Assembly: GCF_002953135.1 (NCBI RefSeq)
Contig: NZ_CP026372.1
Coordinates: 3,831,501-3,895,500, forward strand
Direction of reading: 5' to 3'
From: Sphingobium sp. SCG-1
GTDB lineage: Bacteria; Pseudomonadota; Alphaproteobacteria; Sphingomonadales; Sphingomonadaceae
Length of the DNA: 64,000 nt
The notes under the pieces were generated by a model. The model had not been told where the DNA came from and did no database searches. It was given only the letters and a program-made list of their open reading frames with translations. Both the position numbers and the translations under genes were made by a program. Below, piece after piece: positions 55,945-64,000 of the stretch. Each line of letters opens with the position of its first letter. Positions within the stretch are counted from its first letter, which is position 1.

Positions 55945-57105
55945 ATGGTTGATTTTAGCCTGACCGAAGCGGACGTTCGCCTGATGGACATGGCGCGCGC
56001 CGAACGTGCGGCGGCGCGTACGGTCTCAAGAGAAATCGACCGCATCCCTGAGAGCGAGACAATGGCGAACGAAGACCATGCGGTGGTCGCCGGCACCGTT
56101 TCGCCACATGCTGCGCTGAAGGCCGAGAAGGAACCGATCAGCGGCCCCTACATCACCGAATGCCTTATGACGATGGTGGGACATCACGAATTTACCACTC
56201 GTCCTGCCCCAGAACCGTTTGGAAGCTGGATCGTCAATGAATTTGGCGATCCCGCCCAGGTCGAGGCCTACGGCAAGTATCGCCTTGTCATCGGCATCTC
56301 CGAACCTAGCGCCGGTGCCGACCCATCCGCCACGACAACCAGCGCTCGTTACGATGCCGAGACGGACGAATGGATATTGAACGGAGAGAAAATCTTTATC
56401 TCCAACATCAACCGATCAGAAGGCGCGGTGGTGCTGGCGAAGGGCGAGCCGGACGCAAGCGGCAAACGACCCTTCTTCAATTTCGTGGTTCTCAACGAGA
56501 CGCGAGGCTTCAAGTTGACGCCGCCGATGCGCAAACTCGGCATCCACTACCATGATCTTGGCGGGTTCGTGATGGAGGATGTCAGGGTGCCGAGCCTCGC
56601 TAAGCTGGAGCGTGGTTTCGTGAACGTTCAGGCCCGCTTCAACCATAACCGCCCCGTTATCGCTGCGTTGGGCGTGGGCATGGTGCGTTCTCTTCTTGAT
56701 TTCACTCACGGTAAGCTGGCCGAGTCCGGCATAAAGGTGGATTACGCGAAAGGTCGGCTCGCGCGTAGCTATGCTGAAGATAAGCTGATTCGCATGGAGG
56801 CGCTCTGGGAGGCTGCCTGGTCCGTTATCATGCGAGTGAAGTGGTTAGAGGAACAACTCGGCAAAGGCGCACTCGAGTTGCAAACTGAGTCGGCTATCGC
56901 CAAAGCAATGGGTGGCAAAGCGACCCGGCAGATCAGTCAAGGCTGTATGGAATTACTTGGTGCCGAAGGCATTTCAGAAGAGTATCTGGCGGAAAAGTGG
57001 TTCCGAGACGCGCGCATTACTGACATCTACGAAGGACCTGGCGAAATCCACCGCCTCACTATCGCACGTAAACTGCTTGGTTATAAGAAGGGAGAATTGG
57101 ACTAG
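55945..57105 (+). CDS. acyl-CoA dehydrogenase (active partner)
   Basis: A 386-residue acyl-CoA dehydrogenase. The FAD site segment is GISEPSAGADPSATTT. The C-terminal catalytic motif is intact: FRDARITDIYEGPGEIHRL has Glu at the usual place. The second of two adjacent ATGs is chosen because AGGAG then lies 6 nt upstream. It follows the frameshifted dehydrogenase by 116 bp. Pairs of one Glu-bearing and one Glu-less subunit are known for steroid side-chain acyl-CoA dehydrogenases, which work as alpha2beta2; a similar complex is inferred here. Confidence 0.9.
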   Translation: MVDFSLTEADVRLMDMARAERAAARTVSREIDRIPESETMANEDHAVVAGTVSPHAALKAEKEPISGPYITECLMTMVGHHEFTTRPAPEPFGSWIVNEFGDPAQVEAYGKYRLVIGISEPSAGADPSATTTSARYDAETDEWILNGEKIFISNINRSEGAVVLAKGEPDASGKRPFFNFVVLNETRGFKLTPPMRKLGIHYHDLGGFVMEDVRVPSLAKLERGFVNVQARFNHNRPVIAALGVGMVRSLLDFTHGKLAESGIKVDYAKGRLARSYAEDKLIRMEALWEAAWSVIMRVKWLEEQLGKGALELQTESAIAKAMGGKATRQISQGCMELLGAEGISEEYLAEKWFRDARITDIYEGPGEIHRLTIARKLLGYKKGELD

Positions 57106-57531
57106 CACTTCCATGGGGTGCCGTCCGTTACCCAAAGGGTTGGCCTTCTATCAAGCCTTCAGGTGGCTTTTAGAAGCCGCTGGCCGGTATGGTGATCCGT
57201 GAATCAGGTCCAAAGCACTTCCCTCGCGTGGAAGCTAACGTGCTAGTGCTGGTTTCGTGATCCGATCCGTTCGATCCTTTGCTTATGCCTTTGCTACTCA
57301 TCATCGAGGTCAGCCTATCGCGGCTTGATCAAGTAGCGAGTAGGATTTTTCTGAGTAAAGTTCCGCCGCCGAGTAAATTTGGCAGTTGAGCTTCCGGCAT
57401 CTCGCATAGAAGCAGCTTTGGGACGCCGTTCAGGTTCCAGGTAGGAATCATGGGCCGCAGGGTAGCCAAAGGTCATTGCTGATCTGCTTCGTCACGCCCC
57501 CCCCCGCTGAATGCGAACGTTAATGCCGCCT
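57106..57531. other. intergenic, no gene seen
   Basis: A convergent gap between the acyl-CoA dehydrogenase and the GMC gene. It has a weak hairpin near 57165-57182 (GGCTT-TTAG-AAGCC) and a C9 run at 57497-57505. There is no coding sequence that I can support. Confidence 0.4.
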
Positions 57532-59133
57532 TCATCGCAATGAATTTTTTTGATCTTGAAGGATAATGTCTGACGCGCGCCAAGCGAGCGCCATGGCTGG
57601 CGCGTTTGTATTACCTGAAATCATGTTAGGCAAAATGGACAAGTCGGCAACGCGGAGTCCTGACAATCCGCGTACGCGTAGCCGTTCATCCAATACCGCA
57701 TTCGGTCCCCGACCCATCGCCGCAGTACCACAATTGTGAAAGCCGCAGGCACCTTGTTCCATAAATGCTTGAATAATCTGTTCGTCCGTTTGCGCCCATG
57801 CCGTCCCATCCATTTCGCCGCTAAGAAAAGGGGCAATTGGCGCCGCCGTCATCAGTCTGCGAACATAGCGTACGAGTGCAATCGATTGGTCGCGATCCTG
57901 CGCAACGTCCAGATAATTAGGATCAATCCGTACCGTATGTTCCGGATCGGCGCTTTGAATGCGCACCGAACCCTGGCTTTCTGGCCGCAAGACATAGGGA
58001 AAGACGTTCATGCCCGGCTGGGCTCCAAATTTCTTCGTCACCCAGTCACGTGTCCAAGGGGCCATCATGATCTGGCCGTACGGACGAAGTTCCTCAACGC
58101 CTGACCGGACGAACGCCGCTGCGCAATAAGACGAGTTGCTCATCGGCCCGTCGCCGCGCAAGATATATTGACCGAGCGATTTCACGAGGCCCGGTCCGGA
58201 AAAACATCTGTTCTGGCTGTCGGCCGCATGCTTTAGGCGATAATTGAGCATCAGCAAGAAGTGTTCGCGCAAATTGGCGCCAACGCCGGGAAGATCGTGA
58301 ACGACAGACACACCGCATGCCTTGATATGATCGGCAGGACCCACGCCAGACAACTGTAGCAATCGAGGCGTCCCGATCGTTCCCGCGCTCAGGATAACCT
58401 CACCTGACGCGCTGTATGTAATGGTTTCTCGTCCTCGAATGCATTCAACGCCAACCACGCGATGCCCCTCGAACCGCAGCCGGTCAACTCGTACCCCGGT
58501 CACGACCGAAAGGTTTCGGCGCCCTCGCGCAGGCTGGAGAAAGGCCCGCGCAGCGCTGCAACGTCGGCCTTCCCCATCGATGTTCATAGCCGAATAACCG
58601 ATGCCCTCTTGTGGCAAACCGTTTATATCGTCCTTCTTCGGCAGGCCCAGCGCCGCGCCAGCGGCTATGAATGCATCCCCCAGCGGCGTAGGAGGATGTA
58701 GCCTAATCGGGATCGGGCCACCCGCACCGCGTGTCTGGCCTCCACCCAGTTCGTGATCTTCCAGCTTCCTGAAACAAGGCTCTATATCCGCCCAAGACCA
58801 ACCGGCATTACCAAGCGCGGCGATGGCGTCATAATCCTCCGGCTGGCCATGCATCCAAACCATACCGTTGATCGAGCTGCTCCCGCCCAGCAGCTTGCCT
58901 CGGACCCAGATTTCCCTACCGGACGCCTGAATGCGCGTGGTCGGGTTGTACGCTGTATAACGCGGCATCGATAGCGTCTTGCCGTTGCCCTTGGGCATGC
59001 GGACAAGCCAGCTCTGATCCTTTGGCCCTTCCTCCAGCAAAAGGACATTATTGCGAGGATCTTCCGACAGGCGGTTAGCGAGAACACAACCTGCCGAACC
59101 CGCGCCTACAATGATATAGTCAAACGCCGCCAT
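57532..59133 (-). CDS. GMC-family FAD oxidoreductase
   Basis: A 533-residue glucose-methanol-choline oxidoreductase. FAD motif VGAGSAGCVLANRLSEDP at 9-26, GGSSSINGMVWMHG near 84-97, ILSAGTIGTPRLLQLSGVGP near 251-270, and the catalytic end CGFHNCGTAAMG. The overall pattern is like bacterial alcohol or choline dehydrogenases. It shares the FAD and closing motifs with the GMC at 33810 but differs clearly elsewhere. It is transcribed after etfBA (61 bp downstream of etfA), suggesting a link with the acyl-CoA dehydrogenase electron chain or with side-chain alcohol oxidation. Confidence 0.88.
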   Translation of the reverse strand: MAAFDYIIVGAGSAGCVLANRLSEDPRNNVLLLEEGPKDQSWLVRMPKGNGKTLSMPRYTAYNPTTRIQASGREIWVRGKLLGGSSSINGMVWMHGQPEDYDAIAALGNAGWSWADIEPCFRKLEDHELGGGQTRGAGGPIPIRLHPPTPLGDAFIAAGAALGLPKKDDINGLPQEGIGYSAMNIDGEGRRCSAARAFLQPARGRRNLSVVTGVRVDRLRFEGHRVVGVECIRGRETITYSASGEVILSAGTIGTPRLLQLSGVGPADHIKACGVSVVHDLPGVGANLREHFLLMLNYRLKHAADSQNRCFSGPGLVKSLGQYILRGDGPMSNSSYCAAAFVRSGVEELRPYGQIMMAPWTRDWVTKKFGAQPGMNVFPYVLRPESQGSVRIQSADPEHTVRIDPNYLDVAQDRDQSIALVRYVRRLMTAAPIAPFLSGEMDGTAWAQTDEQIIQAFMEQGACGFHNCGTAAMGRGPNAVLDERLRVRGLSGLRVADLSILPNMISGNTNAPAMALAWRASDIILQDQKNSLR

Positions 59134-59194
59134 GAATTCGTCTCTGCGTCCTCACGTGATCGACCGCGGATAAGTCGCCCTCCCAGCACCTCGA

Positions 59195-60124
59195 TTAAAG
59201 CTTCTCAGTCAGTTCCGGTACGATCTTGAAGAGATCACCAACCAGACCGATGTCCGCGACCTGGAAAATCGGCGCATCTTCGTCCTTGTTGATTGCGATG
59301 ATGGTCTTGCTGTCCTTCATCCCCGCAAGGTGCTGGATAGCGCCGGAAATGCCGACGGCGACATAGACTTCGGGAGCAACGATCTTGCCGGTCTGGCCGA
59401 CCTGATAATCATTGGGAACGTAGCCCGCGTCTACCGCAGCACGCGAGGCGCCTACGGCCGCACCCAGCTTGTCCGCCAGTGGGTAGATGGTGCTCTCAAA
59501 CGTGGGACCATCCTTCAGTGCACGGCCACCGGATACGATGATCTTGGCCGAGGTCAGTTCCGGGCGTTCCAGCTTCGCGATCTCTGCACCCACGAATGTC
59601 GAGGTGCCCGCATCGGCTGCGCCGCCGACGGTCTCGATCGTGCCGCTACCGCCTTCGGTCGCAGCCTTTTCAAATGCCGTCCCGCGAACGGTGATGACCT
59701 TCTTCGCGTCCTTTGACTTCACCGTTGCGATGGCATTGCCAGCATAGGTCGGACGCGTGAACGTGTCCTCGCTCTCGACCGACAAAATGTCGCTGATCTG
59801 CATCACATCGAGCAGCGCAGCTACGCGCGGCGCGATGTTCTTGCCGTGGCTGGTGGCGGGCGCAAGGAACGCGTCATGATGGCCCATCAACTCCACGATC
59901 AACGGGGCGACGTTCTCCGCCAAGCCATGCTCAAGGCTCGCATCATCGGCGACATGGACCTTGCCCACACCAGCGATCTTCGCAGCCTGTTCGGCAACGC
60001 CACCAACATCCTTGCCCGCGACGAGCAGATGGACTTCGCCAAGCTTGGCCGCGGCAGTGACGACCGCAAGCGTCGCGTCCTTCAGCGCGCCAGCTTCATG
60101 TTCAACCCAAACGAGCGTCTTCAT
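59195..60124 (-). CDS. etfA: electron transfer flavoprotein alpha subunit
   Basis: A 309-residue ETF alpha chain. N-terminal MKTLVWVEHEAGALKDATL and the conserved C-terminal FAD-binding region GAAVGASRAAVDAGYVPNDYQVGQTG, then VYVAVGISGAIQH and NKDEDAPIFQVADIGLVGDLF. It takes electrons from acyl-CoA dehydrogenases to ETF-ubiquinone oxidoreductase. It overlaps etfB by 4 bp. The presence of etfBA within a cluster of five acyl-CoA dehydrogenases suggests a dedicated electron acceptor for this pathway. Confidence 0.95.
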   Translation of the reverse strand: MKTLVWVEHEAGALKDATLAVVTAAAKLGEVHLLVAGKDVGGVAEQAAKIAGVGKVHVADDASLEHGLAENVAPLIVELMGHHDAFLAPATSHGKNIAPRVAALLDVMQISDILSVESEDTFTRPTYAGNAIATVKSKDAKKVITVRGTAFEKAATEGGSGTIETVGGAADAGTSTFVGAEIAKLERPELTSAKIIVSGGRALKDGPTFESTIYPLADKLGAAVGASRAAVDAGYVPNDYQVGQTGKIVAPEVYVAVGISGAIQHLAGMKDSKTIIAINKDEDAPIFQVADIGLVGDLFKIVPELTEKL

Positions 60125-60870
60125 GCCGCCACTCCCATCGCCTTGAGTTTAGCCACCAGTTCATCGACATCGGCAACCTTGATCCCGGCCGAGCGCTTGG
60201 GCGGCTCGACGACTTTCAACGTTTCAAGGCGCGGCGTTATGTCCACGCCATAGTCCGCAGGCGTCTTCTGCGCGAGCGGCTTGGATTTCGCCTTCATGAT
60301 GTTGGGTAGCGAGGCATAGCGCGGCTCGTTGAGGCGCAGGTCGGTCGTGACAATCGCGGGAAGTGACAACTTCACCGTCTCCAGACCACCATCGACTTCG
60401 CGCGTCACGCTGACGCTATCGCCTTCGACCCCGACCTTGGAGGCAAAGGTGCCCTGCGGACGGCCGAGGAGTGCAGCCAGCATCTGCCCGGTCTGATTGC
60501 TGTCGTCGTCGATTGCCTGCTTGCCCAGGATGATAAGGCCAGGCTGTTCTTCCTCGACAACTTTGGCGAGCAGCTTGGCAACGCCCAGCGGCTCTACTTC
60601 ATCGTCGGTCTGGATCAGGATTGCACGGTCCGCGCCCATGGCAAGCGCGGTCCGCAAGGTTTCCTGGGCCTTGGCAACGCCGATGGAAATCGCGACGATC
60701 TCAGTTGCCGCGCCTTTTTCCCGCAGGCGGATTGCTTCTTCCACAGCGATCTCGTCGAACGGGTTCATCGACATCTTGACGTTCGCCAAATCGACACCCG
60801 TCCCATCCGCCTTCACACGCGGCTTCACATTATAGTCAATTACCCGCTTCACGGGCACCAATATCTTCAT
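60121..60870 (-). CDS. etfB: electron transfer flavoprotein beta subunit
   Basis: A 249-residue ETF beta chain beginning MKILVPVKRVIDYNVKPRVK, with NPFDEIAVEEAIRLREKG near 39 and LIILGKQAIDDDSNQTGQMLAALLG near 113, which bind AMP. The start is set by GGAGAAA 7 nt upstream; the frame is open 24 codons further. It overlaps etfA by 4 bp. The ETF dimer carries electrons from the acyl-CoA dehydrogenases of this region. Confidence 0.95.
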   Translation of the reverse strand: MKILVPVKRVIDYNVKPRVKADGTGVDLANVKMSMNPFDEIAVEEAIRLREKGAATEIVAISIGVAKAQETLRTALAMGADRAILIQTDDEVEPLGVAKLLAKVVEEEQPGLIILGKQAIDDDSNQTGQMLAALLGRPQGTFASKVGVEGDSVSVTREVDGGLETVKLSLPAIVTTDLRLNEPRYASLPNIMKAKSKPLAQKTPADYGVDITPRLETLKVVEPPKRSAGIKVADVDELVAKLKAMGVAA

Positions 60871-61072
60871 CGTAGCTTTCTCCAACTCCGTTGTACCGAA
60901 GCACGGAACCAACGAAGGCGATCTCGCGCGTACAACATTCAAATGATAAGGGCGTGAATAGCCAGGTGCGACAGACGGCGGCTAACGCTGCTCGACCTGG
61001 CCTATCCGAGCGACGCCACCTAGGTTCCTTCACCCAACCTCATGGCGTGCGGACATATGCTGCTGCACCGCC

Positions 61073-62059
61073 CTAGAATATGGCGATTGGATTGACCGGC
61101 GAGCCAGTTCCTCCTTCGATCAAAAGCGGTGCGATGACGATTTGGAAAGCCCAGCGGTTTAATTCGGCGCATGTAGCCGCCACCCCTTCCAGATAGAGGT
61201 TGTCAACAAGTGGAATGCCCATCCCCGCGACGCACAAGTCGTGCACGGGATACGGCCATGCCGACAACACCCCGGCCGGGTTGGCGTCGTTGGGTCCGTC
61301 ACCACATATTACCGCGACGTTGCGGTCGTGAAGCCAGCCCGCGACAAAGGGATGAAGCCCCGCCATCCGTCCGTCACCTCGGCCCGGACGCACGTCCCGG
61401 CCCATCCTGACAGCCAGAATATCGCCTTTCCTTAACGTCACGCCCAACTCACGCTCGGCAATTTCCAACTCACCAGATGTCACGAGATGGCTGGGCTCGA
61501 TGAAATCCACGCCCAGTGCTCGCGGCATATCGAGCAGCACGCCTCGCCCAACGATGCCGTCCTTGATCGCCATGATCGTATTAGCCACAGCGCCACGGCT
61601 CTTCACATCACTGGCAGGCCGTCCATTATACATCCGTCCCCGGTGAAACGTGTGACAGAGAGCGTCAATATGACTGCATGCAAGGCCGTGGAACGCCAAG
61701 CCGATATAGTCGCTGGTGCATTCCATACCCGCAATGTGCGGCGCTTGGCGATCCTCGCCAGTGACGACCATATAATGCTGCGCCGGGCGCGGATTCTCGA
61801 TACTCGGCACGGTGGGAAAGCCACGCGACATGCTGACCGTTCGCCCGACGGTGACCAGCGTTGCTGCGTGCGCGACCTCATCTGGCCCGATGTGATTGAG
61901 AGTACCGCGTTCATCGTCGTCGCCCCAACGGCCCCAGTTGCAGACTTTTTCGAACAGAGCGTCGAGATCAGCCTCCGAGGTTGAAAGTTCTTCCGCCGGG
62001 CCGGTATAACCCGTCCCTGCGCCGCAGCAGTCGTCATTTTGAATGACTGCTTTTGTCAT
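61073..62059 (-). CDS. cyclase-family hydrolase (kynurenine formamidase-like)
   Basis: A 328-residue metal-dependent cyclase-family protein. The metal motif is seen as FHGLACSHIDALCHTFHRG (about residues 121-139), near the family's HxGTHxDxxxHF. It also has GRGVLLDMPRALG and KGDILAVRMGRD. Members hydrolyse amides or cyclic compounds such as lactones. The second ATG (MTKAVIQNDD) is chosen because AGGAGG lies 6 nt upstream. It may open a lactone or ring product of the oxygenases; the substrate is unknown. The SnoaL-like gene lies 42 bp upstream on the same strand. Confidence 0.83.
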   Translation of the reverse strand: MTKAVIQNDDCCGAGTGYTGPAEELSTSEADLDALFEKVCNWGRWGDDDERGTLNHIGPDEVAHAATLVTVGRTVSMSRGFPTVPSIENPRPAQHYMVVTGEDRQAPHIAGMECTSDYIGLAFHGLACSHIDALCHTFHRGRMYNGRPASDVKSRGAVANTIMAIKDGIVGRGVLLDMPRALGVDFIEPSHLVTSGELEIAERELGVTLRKGDILAVRMGRDVRPGRGDGRMAGLHPFVAGWLHDRNVAVICGDGPNDANPAGVLSAWPYPVHDLCVAGMGIPLVDNLYLEGVAATCAELNRWAFQIVIAPLLIEGGTGSPVNPIAIF

Positions 62060-62101
62060 GAGCATCCTCCTGGGCCATAGTGGCAGACGTCGCCGTTTTC
62101 T

Positions 62102-62488
62102 CTACGCATTCGCGCCTCCGATAAACGTCGACTGATATCGAATCATACGCAGGTCTGCGCCATCCTGAGCCCAGACGCATATGCCACGGATGTTATAGCT
62201 TACGTTCTGCGCCGGTGGATCACGCAATACCAGCAGTTCGAGCTCGCAAGTGACGACACCCATTCCGCCAGCAGCCGTGATAGTCCGCTCCACCACCTTA
62301 ATGTCAAGATAGGGGTTTCGAACTGCGAGATTAGCGAGGTAATTTGCTTTGGAATCAACGCGACCATTGGGGTGAACGAAAATTAGCCCGTCCGAGAGCA
62401 ACTGATCCAGTCTGCCCACATCCGCCGCTATCAGCGCACATAGGCGCTCATCCTCCTTCCGCTCGATAGCGTCTCTGAGGCTGATCAT
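62102..62488 (-). CDS. SnoaL/NTF2-like small protein
   Basis: A 128-residue NTF2-fold protein of the type found near hydrolases and isomerases. The pattern RDAIERKEDERLCALIAADVGRLDQLLSDGLIFVHPNGRVDSKANYL (key parts DQLLSDGLIFVHPNGRVD) and MGVVTCELELLVL fits DUF4440/SnoaL-like members. The start MISLRDAIERK has GGAG 9 nt upstream; an open frame of 25 codons before it lacks support. It precedes the cyclase-family gene in one operon. It may be an isomerase, a dehydratase or a binding protein; I cannot tell. Confidence 0.75.
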   Translation of the reverse strand: MISLRDAIERKEDERLCALIAADVGRLDQLLSDGLIFVHPNGRVDSKANYLANLAVRNPYLDIKVVERTITAAGGMGVVTCELELLVLRDPPAQNVSYNIRGICVWAQDGADLRMIRYQSTFIGGANA

Positions 62489-62813
62489 ACTGCATATCTC
62501 CCAATGCGCATTCCAAGTGGATAATGGCTTACTTGCTTTCTGCCCATGCCAAGACATGCGCACTACGCTTTGTAGTGCTACCTGTGCCTTCGTTTCCTAT
62601 AGAGACATGCCAGCGCGCTAAATCCACCAAGTCCCGCGCCGCCTTTTAACATTCTCACGCGCCACGGGATTTTTAGCGTCACGGATAATCAGTGTCATTC
62701 GCGCGCACCCCATCATCACACGTGGCAGGCTGGAGGAATCCGCGCGCTTGCCGGTCATAATGAACGGCACCGGAGACGGATGTCGCTCATCGCTATGATC
62801 ACGGACCCGCAAT

Positions 62814-63977
62814 ATGAATGAAGATACTAACTCGCTTTCCCAGGGTCCTTGCACCGGTTATCGGATCGTCGATATGTCATCGCTCATATCCGGCCCATTC
62901 TGCAGCCAGATTTTATGCGATCTCGGCGCGGAGGTGATCAAGATTGAGTCACCTGGCAGCGATGCCATGCGAACCAAATATCCCCGCCACAACGGTATGG
63001 GCGCCCTGTTCCAGCAAGTTAATCGCGGCAAGAAAAGCGTAACTGTTGCGATCAAGACAGAGGAAGGACGAAAGTTCGTCCACGATCTCATCGCGCAAGC
63101 GGACGTCTTTGTTCAGAACAGCCGACCGGGCGTCATGGAACGTCTGGGCTTTGGCTATGAAGAGGTGAAGCGGATCAATGACAAAATCATTTATCTCGCG
63201 GTCAGCGGTTTTGGTGAGACCGGACCTTATGCCAACCATCCCGCCTACGACATGGTCATACAGGGCCTGACCGGCTTTATGCCTTTCCAAGGTGGCGATA
63301 ATGGACCGCAGGCGATCCGATCCACGGTGGCTGACAAGATTACGGCAATGTGGGCCGCGAACGCAACTCTGGCTGCACTGCTGCATCGCGAACGTACGGG
63401 CGAAGGACAGAAGGTATCCGTCAACATGGCGTCGGCCTACTCCGCGTTCATTCTGGTAGACCAAATGCAGAATCACACATTTTCGTCCGCCGGGCTTGAA
63501 AAGGTGGAACTTGCCTTGCCCTCATACCGCGCCCTCAACACTTCGGACGGCGCTGTTATCGGCATGATCATGCAGCCCCCCCAACTTGAGCGCTTCGCCA
63601 ATATCCTCAACCATCCCGAATTGTGCGAAGATCCCCGGTTTTCCGATTCAGCCGGCATCCTGTTGCATGGTGACGCGATCTACGACGTCGTCGCTGATAC
63701 CGTTGCCCAGATGACCACAGGAGAGTTCATCGCGCTAATGGAAAAGGAGCAAATCCCGTTTGGGCGGGTGAACACAGTCGAAGATTTCATCGAAAGCGAC
63801 GAAGCGCGGTCGTCGGAAGTTTTCGTCGAATTGGAAGACCCGGATTTCGGCACGGTCAAGATCCTGAACCACCCGGTCAAATATGAACGCACGCCGGTCA
63901 ATGTCGTGAAACGCGCTCCGATGCTCGGCGAGCATAATGAAGAAATCCACCGCGTCCTCGGGAAAACGCCAGGCTGA
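62814..63977 (+). CDS. CaiB/BaiF family CoA-transferase
   Basis: A 387-residue family III CoA-transferase. YRIVDMSSLISGPFCSQILCDLGAEVIKIE at the N-terminus, SGFGETGPYANHPAYDMVIQGLTG with catalytic Asp146, and closing LGEHNEEIHRVLG. It is complete, ending 23 bp before the window edge. No strong ribosome binding site precedes the ATG. It is divergent from the SnoaL-cyclase pair, with 325 bp between them in which no gene is seen. It differs from the CaiB at 41327 and probably acts on another acid of the same CoA-linked route. Confidence 0.9.
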   Translation: MNEDTNSLSQGPCTGYRIVDMSSLISGPFCSQILCDLGAEVIKIESPGSDAMRTKYPRHNGMGALFQQVNRGKKSVTVAIKTEEGRKFVHDLIAQADVFVQNSRPGVMERLGFGYEEVKRINDKIIYLAVSGFGETGPYANHPAYDMVIQGLTGFMPFQGGDNGPQAIRSTVADKITAMWAANATLAALLHRERTGEGQKVSVNMASAYSAFILVDQMQNHTFSSAGLEKVELALPSYRALNTSDGAVIGMIMQPPQLERFANILNHPELCEDPRFSDSAGILLHGDAIYDVVADTVAQMTTGEFIALMEKEQIPFGRVNTVEDFIESDEARSSEVFVELEDPDFGTVKILNHPVKYERTPVNVVKRAPMLGEHNEEIHRVLGKTPG

Positions 63978-64000
63978 AGGGCGTCCTGGTGGGCACGGCT

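Noticed and set aside
57497..57505. C9 homopolymer
   Set aside because: It lies in non-coding sequence with no nearby frame it could switch; no function suggested.
1..64000. Insertion sequences, CRISPR arrays, tRNA genes, integrase or attachment sites
   Set aside because: Looked for while reading both strands; no transposase motif, regular repeat array or tRNA-like cloverleaf was found.

Overview
The window reads as a chromosomal or megaplasmid catabolic island from an alphaproteobacterium of the Sphingomonadales (Sphingobium/Novosphingobium/Sphingomonas type). The grounds are a protocatechuate 4,5-cleavage (lig) set ordered as in that group, two outer-membrane TonB-dependent receptors (one with FecI/FecR regulators), several soluble P450 systems, and many acyl-CoA dehydrogenases and CoA-transferases. 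No rRNA, tRNA, CRISPR array, transposase or replication gene was seen. All functional calls come from reading the translated sequence and remembered family features; no database search was run.

1-7.1 kb: ligK and ligU (cut by the left edge) on the minus strand, a divergent LysR regulator with two tandem HTH domains, then a plus-strand operon of a DUF1932 dehydrogenase and ligJABC. Together these take protocatechuate to pyruvate and oxaloacetate, except that the pyrone hydrolase LigI is absent; it probably lies just beyond the left edge. 7.1-17.2 kb: one long minus-strand operon. In transcription order it holds an acyl-CoA dehydrogenase, a Rieske oxygenase alpha and beta subunit, a PdxA/TphB-like dehydrogenase, a TphA1-like reductase (the tphA2-A3-B-A1 order of terephthalate degradation), a CYP199A-like P450, its [2Fe-2S] ferredoxin, an SDR, an aldehyde dehydrogenase and a ferredoxin reductase. 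The simplest reading is oxidation of a para-substituted benzoate (for instance p-toluate) through terephthalate to protocatechuate, which feeds the neighbouring lig genes.

17.5-30.5 kb: two more aldehyde dehydrogenases, an aryl/allyl-type alcohol dehydrogenase, three further P450s (one clearly P450cam/CYP101-like), a [3Fe-4S]-type ferredoxin with a CxxHxxC motif, a small unknown protein, two SDRs (one atypical) and a Baeyer-Villiger monooxygenase. This resembles a camphor-style hydroxylate-oxidise-lactonise route for a cyclic terpenoid-like compound. 31-39.6 kb: a TonB receptor, a GMC oxidoreductase, TetR and ECF-sigma regulators, a beta-hydroxyacid-type dehydrogenase, a carboxymuconolactone-decarboxylase-family protein and an esterase.

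39.9-64 kb: CoA-linked degradation. It holds acyl-CoA dehydrogenases, two CaiB/BaiF CoA-transferases, a nitronate-monooxygenase-like flavoprotein, a TesB thioesterase, a second GMC oxidoreductase, electron-transfer flavoprotein (etfAB), a cyclase-family hydrolase and a SnoaL-like protein, plus two paralogous MFS transporters flanking a FecI-FecR-TonB receptor set. Points of interest include an adjacent acyl-CoA dehydrogenase pair in which one partner has Asp at the catalytic Glu position and is also frameshifted at a G8 tract, and the remains of a MaoC-CitE gene pair.
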